This document shows, one piece after another, positions 33,270-41,150 of a stretch of 42,262 bases of DNA. Numbering within the stretch: the first letter of the stretch is position 1; each line of letters begins with the position of its first letter. The stretch lies in assembly GCA_017415775.1 (NCBI GenBank), contig JAFQFC010000022.1, positions 1-42,262 of the forward strand, written 5' to 3'. The stretch comes from Oscillospiraceae bacterium (GTDB lineage: Bacteria > Bacillota > Clostridia > Oscillospirales > Oscillospiraceae). The position numbers were made by a program, and so were the translations under genes. The notes under the pieces were generated by a model. That model was not told the origin of the DNA. It saw only the letters and a list, made by a program, of their open reading frames with translations, and did no database searches.

Positions 33270-34522
33270 TGCATACGGTTTTCTGTGATGTAGCCGTCAT
33301 CGGCGCAGGCCCGGCCGGTCTGGCCGCCGCCATCGCCGCCAAACAGGAAGGTGCGGCAAACGTGCTGCTCATCGAGCGGGACACCGCCCCCGGCGGCATT
33401 TTGCAGCAGTGCATCCACCCCGGTTTCGGCCTGCAGCTGTTCCGTGAGGAACTGACCGGGCCGGAGTACGCCGGCCGCTTCGTCAAAGAGGCTCGGGAGG
33501 CCGGTGTGGAGCTGCTGAGCGATACCATGGTCCTCTCCATCGGCGAGGACCATATCCTCACCTGCGCCAATCCCGAAAAGGGTCTGGTGGAGATCCACCC
33601 CGGTGCCATCGTGCTGGCCATGGGCTGCCGGGAGCGCACCCGGGCCAACATCCGCATCCCCGGCGAGCGTCCTGCCGGCGTCTACACCGCCGGTACGGCC
33701 CAGCGTCTGATCAATCGTCAGAACGCCATGGTGGGCCGCCGTGTGGTCATCCTGGGCAGCGGCGACATCGGCATGATCATGGCCCGCCGCATGACACTGG
33801 AAGGCGCCAAAGTGGAGGCAGTCGTAGAGCTGCTTCCCTATCTGGCAGGTCTTACCCGCAACCGTGTCCAGTGTCTGGACGACTTTGATATTCCGCTGCT
33901 CTTAAGCCACACCGTCACCGCCATTGAGGGCAAGCGCCGTGTGGAAGCCGTCCGCATTGCGCAGGTGGATCAACAGCGCCGCCCCATTCCCGAAACGGAG
34001 CGCACCATTCCCTGCGACACCCTGCTTCTCTCCGTGGGCCTCATCCCGGAGAATGAGCTGACCCGTGCCGCCGGCATCGAAATGGACAGCATCACCAACG
34101 GCCCCTCCGTGGATCAGCGGATGGAGACCTCCCGCCCCGGCATCTTTGCCTGCGGCAATGTGGTCCACGTCAACGATCTGGTGGATAACGTCACCGCCGA
34201 AAGCCGCACCGCAGGCGCCTGCGCCGCCCGCTATGCGCTGGGCACGCTGCCCCGTGGTCAGGCCCTCGGCGTTGCCCACGGCAGCGGCGTGCGCTATGTC
34301 TGCCCCCAGCGTCTGGACGCAGCGGCAGGCGGCAAAGCGGCCCTTTATTTCCGTGTCGCCGCCCCCGGCGGTAAAACCGTTCTCACCGCCCGCTGCGGCG
34401 AAACCATTCTGGCCCGGCGCACCGTTCCCCGGGTCAGCCCCGGCGAGATGTGCCGTCTGGACATCGACACCGCCCATTTGACCGCACCCGTCACCGTGGA
34501 AGCACAGGAGGTGGAAGCATGA
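33266..34522 (+). CDS. FAD/NAD(P)-dependent oxidoreductase (GlpA partner)
   Basis: The 418-residue protein is a pyridine nucleotide-disulfide-type flavoprotein with two Rossmann loops, GAGPAG (13-18) and GSGDIG (about 168-173), and a C-terminal GIFACGNVVHVNDLVDNV FAD motif. A cysteine in GGILQQCIHPGFG could be redox active. In Firmicutes such proteins follow a GlpA-like subunit and precede DUF1667, taking the place of GlpB/GlpC and passing electrons between the dehydrogenase and NAD or another carrier. It overlaps both neighbours by ATGA, so all three are translationally coupled. The last 80 residues form an extra beta-rich domain. Confidence 0.87.
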   Translation: MMHTVFCDVAVIGAGPAGLAAAIAAKQEGAANVLLIERDTAPGGILQQCIHPGFGLQLFREELTGPEYAGRFVKEAREAGVELLSDTMVLSIGEDHILTCANPEKGLVEIHPGAIVLAMGCRERTRANIRIPGERPAGVYTAGTAQRLINRQNAMVGRRVVILGSGDIGMIMARRMTLEGAKVEAVVELLPYLAGLTRNRVQCLDDFDIPLLLSHTVTAIEGKRRVEAVRIAQVDQQRRPIPETERTIPCDTLLLSVGLIPENELTRAAGIEMDSITNGPSVDQRMETSRPGIFACGNVVHVNDLVDNVTAESRTAGACAARYALGTLPRGQALGVAHGSGVRYVCPQRLDAAAGGKAALYFRVAAPGGKTVLTARCGETILARRTVPRVSPGEMCRLDIDTAHLTAPVTVEAQEVEA

Positions 34523-34869
34523 GCAAGAGTATCACCTGCACCCGCTGCCCCATGGGCTGCGCCCTCACCGTCGAAGAAGCAGGCGGTATCCTGGCCGTCA
34601 CCGGCAACGGCTGCCCCCAGGGCGAGGAGTACGGCCGCAGCGAGTATATCTGTCCCGTCCGCACTCTGACCACCACCGTGCTGGTCACCGGCGGCGCCGA
34701 GCCGCTGCTGCCGGTCCGCACCGACCGGCCTATCCCCAAGGCGATGCTCTTTGACTGCATGGAGCTTGTCCGCAGTATGAGCGTCGCCGCACCCGTCAGC
34801 GCCGGTCAGGTCCTGCTGGAGAACATCGCCGGCACCGGCGCCAACCTTATCGCCTGTGCTGACAGATAA
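34519..34869 (+). CDS. DUF1667 cysteine-motif protein
   Basis: The 116-residue protein begins MSKSITCTRCPMGCALTV and has further cysteines in NGCPQGEEY and YICPVRTLTTTV. The C-x2-C-x3-C...C set is typical of DUF1667 and probably binds a metal or iron-sulfur cluster. These proteins are the standard third member of the GlpA-like/FAD oxidoreductase operon, where they likely serve as a small electron-transfer or assembly subunit (inference). It overlaps the upstream stop by 4 bases and is followed by a strong terminator. No glycerol kinase or facilitator gene lies nearby. Confidence 0.88.
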   Translation: MSKSITCTRCPMGCALTVEEAGGILAVTGNGCPQGEEYGRSEYICPVRTLTTTVLVTGGAEPLLPVRTDRPIPKAMLFDCMELVRSMSVAAPVSAGQVLLENIAGTGANLIACADR

Positions 34870-34882
34870 CGCAAAATAGCGC

Positions 34883-34923
34883 AAAAACACCCGGATGATT
34901 TTTCAATCATCCGGGTGTTTTTC
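34883..34923. terminator. Bidirectional terminator between glp-like and ABC operons
   Basis: A long perfect stem (34886-34900 with 34905-34919) carries A runs on the left and T runs on the right, so it stops both the plus-strand trio and the minus-strand ABC operon. Confidence 0.93.
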
Positions 34924-34930
34924 TCACTTT

Positions 34931-35509
34931 TCACACGAATTTCCCGTCGCTGTACGTCAGCACCCGACAGTCCAGCAGCTCCGCTTCCCGCACATCGTGG
35001 GTAGCCAGCAGCAGTGTTCTGCCCGCCCAGACCTGTCCGATCAGCGCTGCCAGACGCTGCTGCGCCGCCTCGTCCAGACCCTGAAAGGGTTCGTCCAGCA
35101 GCAGCACGTCGCCGCCGTAGGCCAGCGCCCGCAGGATGGCCACCCGGCGTTTCTGTCCGCCGGAAAGCTGGCGGGGATATTTGTCGGTGCACTCTTCCAG
35201 TCCCGCCTGAGCCAGCCAGTCTTTCGCCTGCGGCAGCGTATCGGCGCTGTCACCCAGCACCACATTCACATTCTCCGCCGCCGTCAGCCACGGGAAAAGG
35301 GCGCTTTCCTGAAAGACATAGCTCACCGTCCCGCCTACCGTCACACCCGGCAGGTGCAGCACCCCCGCCACGGCGTTCAGTAAACTGGTCTTACCGCAGC
35401 CGGAGGGACCCATCAGGGCCACCCGCTCTCCCGCCGCTACGCAGAGAGAACAATCCCGCAGCACCTGCTGTTCGCCGTAGGAGAGTGCAATCTTCTCCAG
35501 TCGGATCAT
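34931..35509 (-). CDS. ABC transporter ATP-binding protein, SsuB/TauB type
   Basis: The 192-residue ATPase has Walker A GPSGCGKT (34-41), Q-loop VFQESALFPWLTAAENV, signature LSGGQ (115-119) and Walker B LLLDE (136-140). At 192 residues it lacks the C-terminal extension usual in SsuB/TauB (about 250) and is minimal but complete in motifs. It overlaps the permease gene by 4 bases. With the permease and the lipoprotein it forms a complete importer of the nitrate/sulfonate/NMT1 class; the substrate is unknown. Confidence 0.93.
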   Translation of the reverse strand: MIRLEKIALSYGEQQVLRDCSLCVAAGERVALMGPSGCGKTSLLNAVAGVLHLPGVTVGGTVSYVFQESALFPWLTAAENVNVVLGDSADTLPQAKDWLAQAGLEECTDKYPRQLSGGQKRRVAILRALAYGGDVLLLDEPFQGLDEAAQQRLAALIGQVWAGRTLLLATHDVREAELLDCRVLTYSDGKFV

Positions 35510-36273
35510 GCGTCCTCACCTCCCACAGCATAAGCCCGGCCCAGACGGCCGATGGCGCTCATCAGCACCTTTTCGATGACCAGACTGCAGACCACCACCA
35601 CCGCCGTCCATGCGAAAAGATCGGTGGTCTCCAGATAGAGCTTGGACTCATACAGCATCTTGCCGATGGACACGGCAGGCACCGTCAGCACCTCGGCAGC
35701 GATGCCCGACTTCCACGCAAGGCCCAGCGAGGTGCGGCAGGCAGAGAGGAAATAGGGCATCACGGAGGGCACATACACCCGCCGCAGCGTCCGCCACGGC
35801 GAAAACCGGAACACCCGGGCCGTCCGCAGCAGAATGGGGGCAGTGCTGCGGATGCCGGCGCACACATTGGCCCACACCACCGGCAGCACCATAAGGATCA
35901 CGATCACCGCCGGCAGAATGTCCCGCCCGATCCAGATCAGCAGCAGCAAAATGAAGGAGGCCACCGGCGTGGAGCGCACCATACCCAGCAGAGGTGAAAG
36001 CAGCGCATCTGCCAAGGGGAAGCGGCAGCACACCACCGCCAGCACCGTGCCCAGCACCACCGCCGCCACGGCGCCGCACAGAATGCGCACCAGGCTCAGC
36101 ATGGCGGAGCGCCAGAAGGCACCGGTCACGGCCAGTTCGCCCAGCCGCAGCAGCACCGCCCCCGGCCCGGGCAGCAGCAGAGGGCTGGCCACCAACAGGG
36201 CCAGGATCTGCCACACCGCCACCCAGAAAAGGGGGACTGCTATGCACTTAAAAAGTCGATTCCCGCCTTTCAT
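35506..36273 (-). CDS. ABC transporter permease, SsuC/TauC type
   Basis: The 255-residue protein has about six membrane helices and the permease EAA-like loop RVYVPSVMPYFLSACRTSLGLAWKSGIAAEVL that contacts the ATPase, typical of the BPD transport family used for sulfonates, nitrate and thiamine precursors. The family often carries aliphatic sulfonates, but nothing here fixes the substrate. It is 25 bases downstream of the binding-protein gene and 4 bases overlap the ATPase gene. Confidence 0.93.
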   Translation of the reverse strand: MKGGNRLFKCIAVPLFWVAVWQILALLVASPLLLPGPGAVLLRLGELAVTGAFWRSAMLSLVRILCGAVAAVVLGTVLAVVCCRFPLADALLSPLLGMVRSTPVASFILLLLIWIGRDILPAVIVILMVLPVVWANVCAGIRSTAPILLRTARVFRFSPWRTLRRVYVPSVMPYFLSACRTSLGLAWKSGIAAEVLTVPAVSIGKMLYESKLYLETTDLFAWTAVVVVCSLVIEKVLMSAIGRLGRAYAVGGEDA

Positions 36274-36298
36274 GGTGGTCTCCTTCCTTGGTCAAATG

Positions 36299-37282
36299 TC
36301 AGCCGACGTAATAGAAATCGCCGGCAGGCACAGCGCCGCCCACAGAGGCGGGAGCCGCACCGTGCATGGTCTGCAGGAACTTACCCAAAGCGCCCTCCAT
36401 CTCGCCGCCGGCGATGAAGCAGAGGTTGCACTTGGGGATGGCCTTCTGGGCCACGGGAGCGGCGTTGAAGATACCGCCCTCCACGATCAAAGCCGCAGCA
36501 GCGGCTGCATCGTCGTTCAGCAGCGCCACGGAGGCCTCATACTCTTCCAGGAACTTGGCGACCTCGGCGCCGTGAGCTTCGGCAAACTCCCTGCGCACCA
36601 CCACGCAGCCCTGCACCAGCGTACCCTCGCCGAAGACGCCGTCCCATTCCTCCGTCAGGTCCAGCGCCACCGTCAGCTTGTCGTTGGCGCTGCAGGCGAT
36701 GGTCACCATGGGCTCAGGCAGCACCGCCAGCGCCACCTCACCGGCCGCCACAGCGGTCCGCAGATCGGCAGGCTGGGCGTAGGTGTTGTCCACCGTCACG
36801 TTGACACCGGCCTCATCGCACAAAGCCTTGAAAATGAAGGTGGGATTCTGGGCAGGAGCGTACACCGTCTTGCCTTCCAGATCGGCCAGAGCGCTGATGC
36901 TCTCGCTGCCGTCGGACACCACGTACAGCACGCCCAGCGTATTCAGGACCAGCACCTGCACAGCGCCGCCGGTCTTGTTGTACACCACGCTGGCAGCATT
37001 GGTGGGCAGGGCAGCAATATCTACGCTGCCGCTGATGAGGGCGGCGGTGACGTTGCTGGCATCGGTCTCCACGCTGATCTGATAGTTCAGGGCAGCCTCA
37101 CCCTTGGCGGCCTTGCTGATGAGTTGGGCCATGCCAAACCCGGTGGTGCCGTTGAGTGTCATGATACGAACAGGCAGCTCGCTGTCCACCTCATCGGCGG
37201 CAGGCACATCCTGACCACAGGCGCACAGGCTCAGCACCAGTGCAGCCGTCAGCAGCAATGCAAAAATTTGACGAATCTTCAT
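36299..37282 (-). CDS. NMT1/SsuA-like substrate-binding lipoprotein
   Basis: The 327-residue protein has a signal peptide with lipobox LCAC (lipidated Cys about 22) and a type II periplasmic-binding fold: GFGMAQLISKA, a SGSVDIAALPTNAA hinge segment and AAGEVALAVLPEPMV. The fold matches the NMT1/THI5 and SsuA-type proteins. It follows the TM1266-family gene by 15 bases, so the transporter is co-expressed with that regulator. This suggests a link between a transported small molecule and hydrogenase or metal metabolism (inference). Confidence 0.9.
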   Translation of the reverse strand: MKIRQIFALLLTAALVLSLCACGQDVPAADEVDSELPVRIMTLNGTTGFGMAQLISKAAKGEAALNYQISVETDASNVTAALISGSVDIAALPTNAASVVYNKTGGAVQVLVLNTLGVLYVVSDGSESISALADLEGKTVYAPAQNPTFIFKALCDEAGVNVTVDNTYAQPADLRTAVAAGEVALAVLPEPMVTIACSANDKLTVALDLTEEWDGVFGEGTLVQGCVVVRREFAEAHGAEVAKFLEEYEASVALLNDDAAAAAALIVEGGIFNAAPVAQKAIPKCNLCFIAGGEMEGALGKFLQTMHGAAPASVGGAVPAGDFYYVG

Positions 37283-37297
37283 CCTTTTCTCCTCCTT

Positions 37298-37561
37298 TTA
37301 TGCGTCCGTTTTGGTGATGACATTGGAATAAGCAGTCTTGGCGCTGACGCCCTCCAGCCGGCCGATCTTGCCCGAGAGGGTGCTGATCACATCCTGCGGT
37401 GCGTCCACGGCAATGGAGATGATGCTGATCCCCTTCTCCCGGTAGGGCAGACCCATGCGGCCCAGGATCCAGGGCGCATAGTCATGGAGAATGGCGTTGA
37501 TCTTCTCCGCCGACTCGCTTTTTTCCACGATAATGCCAATGAGTGCCACACGGCTTTCCAT
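37298..37561 (-). CDS. TM1266-family iron-only hydrogenase system putative regulator
   Basis: The 87-residue protein matches the TM1266 family in VALIGIIVEKSESAEKIN, ILGRMGLPYREKGISIISI and VDAPQDVISTLSGKIG. It has an ACT/ferredoxin-like alpha-beta fold, and the family usually lies by hydE, hydF, hydG. Here none of these is adjacent; it leads an ABC importer instead. The ATG has a full AAAGGAGG, but the leader can pair with it (see 37562-37710). The family's DNA binding is not established, so 'regulator' is a name by context. Confidence 0.88.
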   Translation of the reverse strand: MESRVALIGIIVEKSESAEKINAILHDYAPWILGRMGLPYREKGISIISIAVDAPQDVISTLSGKIGRLEGVSAKTAYSNVITKTDA

Positions 37562-37710
37562 GAAAAAAGCCTCCTTTCGAAAAAAATAACCACATCCGAA
37601 AGATGCAGCTACTCCCCGAAAGAAGACCCAATACGGCCCATATAAAAAAGGAAAACTGTATCTTTCACCGCAATGCGTAATTTTGGTGTCAGAAACGAAG
37701 GTGGTTTGTT
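37562..37710 (-). promoter_or_regulatory. Structured leader of the TM1266-ABC operon that can mask the RBS
   Basis: From the predicted start near 37710 there is a leader of about 149 nt. UCUUCUUUCG (37626-37617) pairs with CGAAAGGAGG (37579-37570), which contains the ribosome binding site, over ten pairs with two G-U. Between them lie GGGGAGUAGC (37616-37607 with the preceding base) and a GCAUC-UUUC-GGAUG hairpin (37606-37593). This is the shape of a translational riboswitch or other RNA switch. No known class fits. Confidence 0.5.
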
Positions 37711-37716
37711 GGGGCT

Positions 37717-37745
37717 ATTATAACCGCTGCGCCGCCGTTTGGCAA
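37717..37745 (-). promoter_or_regulatory. Promoter of the TM1266-ABC operon
   Basis: On the minus strand -35 TTGCCA (37745-37740) and a perfect -10 TATAAT (37722-37717) are 17 bases apart. Confidence 0.83.
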
Positions 37746-37766
37746 GAAAAAAGTGGCTGCCCCCTG

Positions 37767-37793
37767 TTGAAACTGCGAAAAATATGATATGAT
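37767..37793 (+). promoter_or_regulatory. Possible weak promoter of the alcohol dehydrogenase
   Basis: TTGAAA (37767-37772) and TATGAT (37788-37793) are only 15 bases apart, so spacing is suboptimal. It is divergent from the TM1266 promoter. Confidence 0.45.
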
Positions 37794-37820
37794 GGCCAAA
37801 AGGAAGGGAGGCATCTGCCT

Positions 37821-38843
37821 ATGAAAGCTGCCGTTTTTCACGGAAAAGGCGATCTGCGGATCGCAGAGCTGCCCCGTCCCGTACCGGGCGAGGGCGAAGT
37901 ACTGGTGCAAGTAATGGCCTGCGGTGTGTGCGGCACCGACGTCCACATCTACCACGGTGACGAGGGCGCTGCCAGGACTCCGGCCGGCACCGTGCTGGGC
38001 CACGAGTTTGCCGGCATCATCGTGGAAGTGGGCCCCGGCGTCACCACCGCCAAGGTGGGCGACCGGGTGTGCGTAGACCCCAACAAGCTGTGCGGCAGCT
38101 GCCGCTGGTGCCTTGGCGGCAAGGGCCATTTCTGCGAAAACATGGTGGGCATCGGCACCACCGTTCACGGCGGCTTCGCCCAATATTGCGCCGTCAGCGC
38201 CTCTCAGGTCTACGAGATCGCCGAAAGCACCACCTACGAGATGGCCGCCATGACCGAGCCGCTGGCCTGCTGCCTCCACGGCATTGATCTCGCCGGCATC
38301 GTCCCCGGCGACACGGTGGCCGTCATCGGCGGCGGCATGATCGGCCAGCTGATGGTGCAGCTGGCACGGCTCAGCGGTGCTGCCCGGGTGGCCCTCATCG
38401 AACCGGTGGAGAGCAAGCGGCAGCAGGCCCTGGCGCTGGGCGCCGATCTGGCGGTAGACCCCACCGCCGAAGACGTCACCGCTGCGCTGTCCCCTCTGGG
38501 CCCGGTGCAGGTGGTCATTGAGTGCGTGGGCAAACCTGCCACCATGGCACAAGCCATGAACATCGCCGGTCCCAAGGCCACGGTGATGCTCTTCGGACTC
38601 ACCGCCCCGGACGAAGAACTGACGGTCCTGCCCTTCCGCATGTTCAAGAAGGAGCTGACCATCAAGACCTCTTACATCAACCCCTACACCCAGTCCCGGG
38701 CCCTCAGTCTCATCGACACGGGCCGGGTGGATGTGTCTGCCTGCGTGGCGGCCTGCCGGCCGCTGGAGGACCTGCCCCAAGTGTTGGCCGACCCCGCCCT
38801 CCGCCGGGACGGCAAGGTCATCATCAACCCCTGGATGGAATAA
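37821..38843 (+). CDS. Zinc-dependent medium-chain alcohol/polyol dehydrogenase
   Basis: The 340-residue MDR enzyme has catalytic zinc ligands Cys37, His61 and Glu62 (GVCGTD, LGHEFAG), the structural zinc set Cys91, Cys94, Cys97 and Cys105, and the NAD loop VIGGGMIGQL. Such enzymes oxidise or reduce polyols, threonine or secondary alcohols (sorbitol/threonine dehydrogenase group). The exact substrate is not evident. The ATG has AAGGAAGGGAGG upstream. It is monocistronic, with a terminator at 38851-38890. Confidence 0.92.
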   Translation: MKAAVFHGKGDLRIAELPRPVPGEGEVLVQVMACGVCGTDVHIYHGDEGAARTPAGTVLGHEFAGIIVEVGPGVTTAKVGDRVCVDPNKLCGSCRWCLGGKGHFCENMVGIGTTVHGGFAQYCAVSASQVYEIAESTTYEMAAMTEPLACCLHGIDLAGIVPGDTVAVIGGGMIGQLMVQLARLSGAARVALIEPVESKRQQALALGADLAVDPTAEDVTAALSPLGPVQVVIECVGKPATMAQAMNIAGPKATVMLFGLTAPDEELTVLPFRMFKKELTIKTSYINPYTQSRALSLIDTGRVDVSACVAACRPLEDLPQVLADPALRRDGKVIINPWME

Positions 38844-38850
38844 CAAAAGC

Positions 38851-38890
38851 AACCCCGGAAGTCTTCCAAAGAAGGCCTCCGGGGTTTTTT
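38851..38890 (+). terminator. Terminator of the alcohol dehydrogenase gene
   Basis: A long stem with AACCCCGGA at its base paired to TCCGGGGTT, and a CTTC/GAAG upper arm, is followed by a run of T. It lies 8 bases past the stop. Confidence 0.87.
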
Positions 38891-38954
38891 AAGAACCGCT
38901 GGGGCAAAAACGCATCTCTTTATAGAAAAACAGTTCCCGCTATATTATAATTCC

Positions 38955-38980
38955 TGTAACCACCTTCGTTCCCTTCCGTG
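38955..38980 (+). promoter_or_regulatory. ECF-type promoter of the sigma factor operon
   Basis: TGTAAC (38955-38960), 16 bases, then CGTG (38977-38980) matches the AAC/CGT pattern of ECF sigma promoters. It lies 36 bases before the sigma factor start, so the sigma factor probably activates its own gene. Confidence 0.6.
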
Positions 38981-39015
38981 TTTTATATAATAGCAGACAG
39001 AAAGAGAGACCCGCC

Positions 39016-39582
39016 ATGATACCGATCATTTACGCCGATCTCATCGACGACGCCGGCAATCTTGCCAGATTCGAGGAGATCTACGAAGCATACTATCAGC
39101 AGATGTTTCACCAAGCCAACAGCATTTTGCATGATGCATACGAGGCTGAGGACGCTGTTCACGACGCCTTTATCGGCATTGCACGGAATATGAAGACCGT
39201 CAGCACCATTTCCGATCCGGCGGATTTGTTTTATTACCTGATGCGTGCCGCAGAAAACGCAGCGTATAACCGCACCCGCCAGACCAGACACTATGCAGAT
39301 GCGCTCCCACTGGAAGAAGAACTTGTTGGTTCGAACCAATCTTTATGGGAATCACTCTGCACGAAGCTGGATTATGCGCAGGTGAAGCGGGTCATCGGCT
39401 CGCTGCCCCCCATGTATCGTGAAGTTTTATATTACCACTTCGTCTTGGGATTGACCGTTCCCGAAGTGGCAAAGGGTCTGGATCTCAAGTTGGCCACAGC
39501 TAAACAGCGTTTGGTACGTGGCAAGAAAGCCCTGTTGGATGCAATTGAGAAAGAAGGTGGACTCAACTATGGCACTGAGTAA
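39016..39582 (+). CDS. ECF (sigma-70 family) RNA polymerase sigma factor
   Basis: The 188-residue protein has a region 2 (about 18-90: YEAYYQQMFHQANSILHD, DAYEAEDAVHDAFIGIARN) and a region 4 helix-turn-helix (about 120-180: SLPPMYREVLYYHFVLGLTVPEVAKGLDLKLATAKQRLVRGKKAL). The linker is short, as in ECF sigma factors. It overlaps the next gene by 14 bases, and that gene encodes a membrane protein with the look of its anti-sigma factor. The ATG has a modest AGAGAGAC upstream. Confidence 0.92.
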   Translation: MIPIIYADLIDDAGNLARFEEIYEAYYQQMFHQANSILHDAYEAEDAVHDAFIGIARNMKTVSTISDPADLFYYLMRAAENAAYNRTRQTRHYADALPLEEELVGSNQSLWESLCTKLDYAQVKRVIGSLPPMYREVLYYHFVLGLTVPEVAKGLDLKLATAKQRLVRGKKALLDAIEKEGGLNYGTE

Positions 39583-40258
39583 AGCGGAAGTATGCCGTGC
39601 TTTTCGTGAGGTGATGGCGGCAGACTATGCCGACGTCCCCGCCAAAGAAGAAATTGACCATGTTTTTTCGCCGGAGTTTTATGCCAAAATGGCCGCCCTG
39701 ATCGCCGAGCAGAAGCGAGGCTCGTGGCGCCTGCTGTCCCGACAGACCCGCCGTGCACTGGTGGTCGCTGCCATTCTGGCAATCTCCATGCTGCTCGTCG
39801 CCTGCACGCCCAAGCTGCGGGAAGCGGTGTCGGAGTTGGTGGTGACGGTGTACGAGACGTTTGTGGAGTTTACCGGCGATTCGTTTGATGGGCAGTTAAA
39901 AACAGAAATTGAGACGGTGTATGACCTTGATCCTGTGCCAGATGGATTTGAACTGGCATCACGAGAGCAAGGAAGTCCATATTATGTGGAAACTAATTAC
40001 ATAGGTAATTTAGGAAAACGCATTGTTTTACGACAATCTGTTTCGTCTGTTTCTGCCGGTACTACGGATGCCGAAAGCTCCAGTTCATTTTCTAAGGCTA
40101 TTCTCGGAACCGATGTGTGGTTCTCTTCCGCCAACGATCTGCAAACTGCGACATTTTTCTATGGCGGTTACCAGTTTACAATTCGCTACATCGGAGAGAT
40201 AGCACAAGCTGAGCTTGAAAATCTTGTCGAATCTCTGTTGATGACAAATAGCACATGA
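39569..40258 (+). CDS. Membrane anti-sigma-like protein with DUF4367-type sensor domain
   Basis: The 229-residue protein has a cytoplasmic N-terminal part of about 60 residues, one membrane helix (about 61-79, ending MLLVACT) and an extracytoplasmic domain (about 80-229) like DUF4367 found in ECF-linked proteins. It starts at ATG 39569, with GAAGGTGG upstream, and overlaps the sigma factor end by 14 bases. The gene is odd in composition: the first half is GC-rich like the window, while from about 39890 the DNA becomes clearly AT-richer. The sensor domain may have been exchanged or is evolving fast. The signal sensed is unknown. Confidence 0.8.
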   Translation: MALSKAEVCRAFREVMAADYADVPAKEEIDHVFSPEFYAKMAALIAEQKRGSWRLLSRQTRRALVVAAILAISMLLVACTPKLREAVSELVVTVYETFVEFTGDSFDGQLKTEIETVYDLDPVPDGFELASREQGSPYYVETNYIGNLGKRIVLRQSVSSVSAGTTDAESSSSFSKAILGTDVWFSSANDLQTATFFYGGYQFTIRYIGEIAQAELENLVESLLMTNST

Positions 40259-40432
40259 TGATGTTGCATATCTGCAATCTGCTTCTTTGGTATGAAACAG
40301 TACTACTTAGGTAAGCTGTTAACCTCACCCCATCACCTTATTCTGATTTTCACCCCTCGAAAAAACGGCAGATTAAGGTAAAAATATAAAGCGAAAACCA
40401 TTCATTAGGTGAGTCCCTCCATTCAAGAGGTT

Positions 40433-40468
40433 GCCCCCAAAAGCCGCTTAATAGCGGCTTTTGGGGGC
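40433..40468. repeat. 16-bp perfect inverted repeat between the sigma and hyp regions
   Basis: GCCCCCAAAAGCCGCT (40433-40448) is exactly complementary to 40453-40468 with a 4-base TAAT loop. No U run follows, so a standard terminator is uncertain although it lies between convergent genes. The rest of 40259-40537 is AT-rich and shows no gene. Confidence 0.6.
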
Positions 40469-40537
40469 TGAAATCTTGAACGCGCTGTTCTTTTGATGCT
40501 GATCACGCATCTCATTGATTACCGGTTTTGAGCGTTA

Positions 40538-41125
40538 CTACTGTTGCCGTATTCCGCTGACAACATATTTCTCCTCATCCGACACGGCACAGTCCACGGT
40601 AAACCACGGTGCAAACATATTTGCCAACTCCTGTGCTTCCAGCATCTGTCTAGAAACGTGTTCGGCACTGCCTTCGTGATGCCGTTTCAGCGCCGCAAGG
40701 CTCATGCTGTGAGCCACAGTGAGTCTGCCTCCCGGTTTTACCCAGTTTGCAAGGCAGGCAACCAGAGCCTGTGGATCGGGAAAGTGCGGGAAGGCATTGT
40801 ATACCACGCAACAATCGCATCTGCGGTGCACGGGTAGCGCCTCGATATCTGCGCAGATGACCTCCACGCGGACATCCCGATTCTTGGCAGCAGCGATGCG
40901 CGTCATGTTGGGGGAAATATCCACACCTGTAACGTGGGATACGTTCCTGTGAAGATAATGGGGAAATAATACACCTGTACCGCAGGCCACGTCCAATACC
41001 GTACAGTTTTCCGCTATACCGGCTTTGTTCAGTATAAAGTTGATTTTTTCGTTATCCACCACAAGGTGAGAATCCCAATCCGGTGCCGCCCTGTCAAAAA
41101 AGGCTCTAATCTCTTTCTTGTTCAT
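40538..41125 (-). CDS. Class I SAM-dependent methyltransferase
   Basis: The 195-residue protein has motif I VLDVACGTGVLFP, motif II GVDISPNM, the motif III region ICADIEALP and motif IV VVYNAFPHFPDP, a small-molecule methyltransferase of the UbiE/arsenite type. The substrate is unknown. It follows hypB by 25 bases in the same direction, so it likely shares their transcript. In this context a role in nickel or metal chelator chemistry, or metalloid methylation, is a guess. Composition is less GC-rich than the rest of the window. Confidence 0.88.
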   Translation of the reverse strand: MNKKEIRAFFDRAAPDWDSHLVVDNEKINFILNKAGIAENCTVLDVACGTGVLFPHYLHRNVSHVTGVDISPNMTRIAAAKNRDVRVEVICADIEALPVHRRCDCCVVYNAFPHFPDPQALVACLANWVKPGGRLTVAHSMSLAALKRHHEGSAEHVSRQMLEAQELANMFAPWFTVDCAVSDEEKYVVSGIRQQ

Positions 41126-41150
41126 TGATTAGTGATGAATACACCTTCTC

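Noticed and set aside
37562-37710. Known riboswitch class (TPP, yybP-ykoY, NiCo, THF) in the TM1266 leader
   Set aside because: Only the short GGGGAGUAGC is shared with yybP-ykoY; the second conserved half is missing, and THI-box and other signatures are absent. It is kept only as an unassigned candidate.
37694-38970. Shared 13-mer AACCACCTTCGTT in the TM1266 leader (minus, 37694-37706) and ECF promoter (plus, 38958-38970)
   Set aside because: In the TM1266 leader no CGT element follows at the right distance and it lies downstream of a strong ordinary promoter; probably chance.
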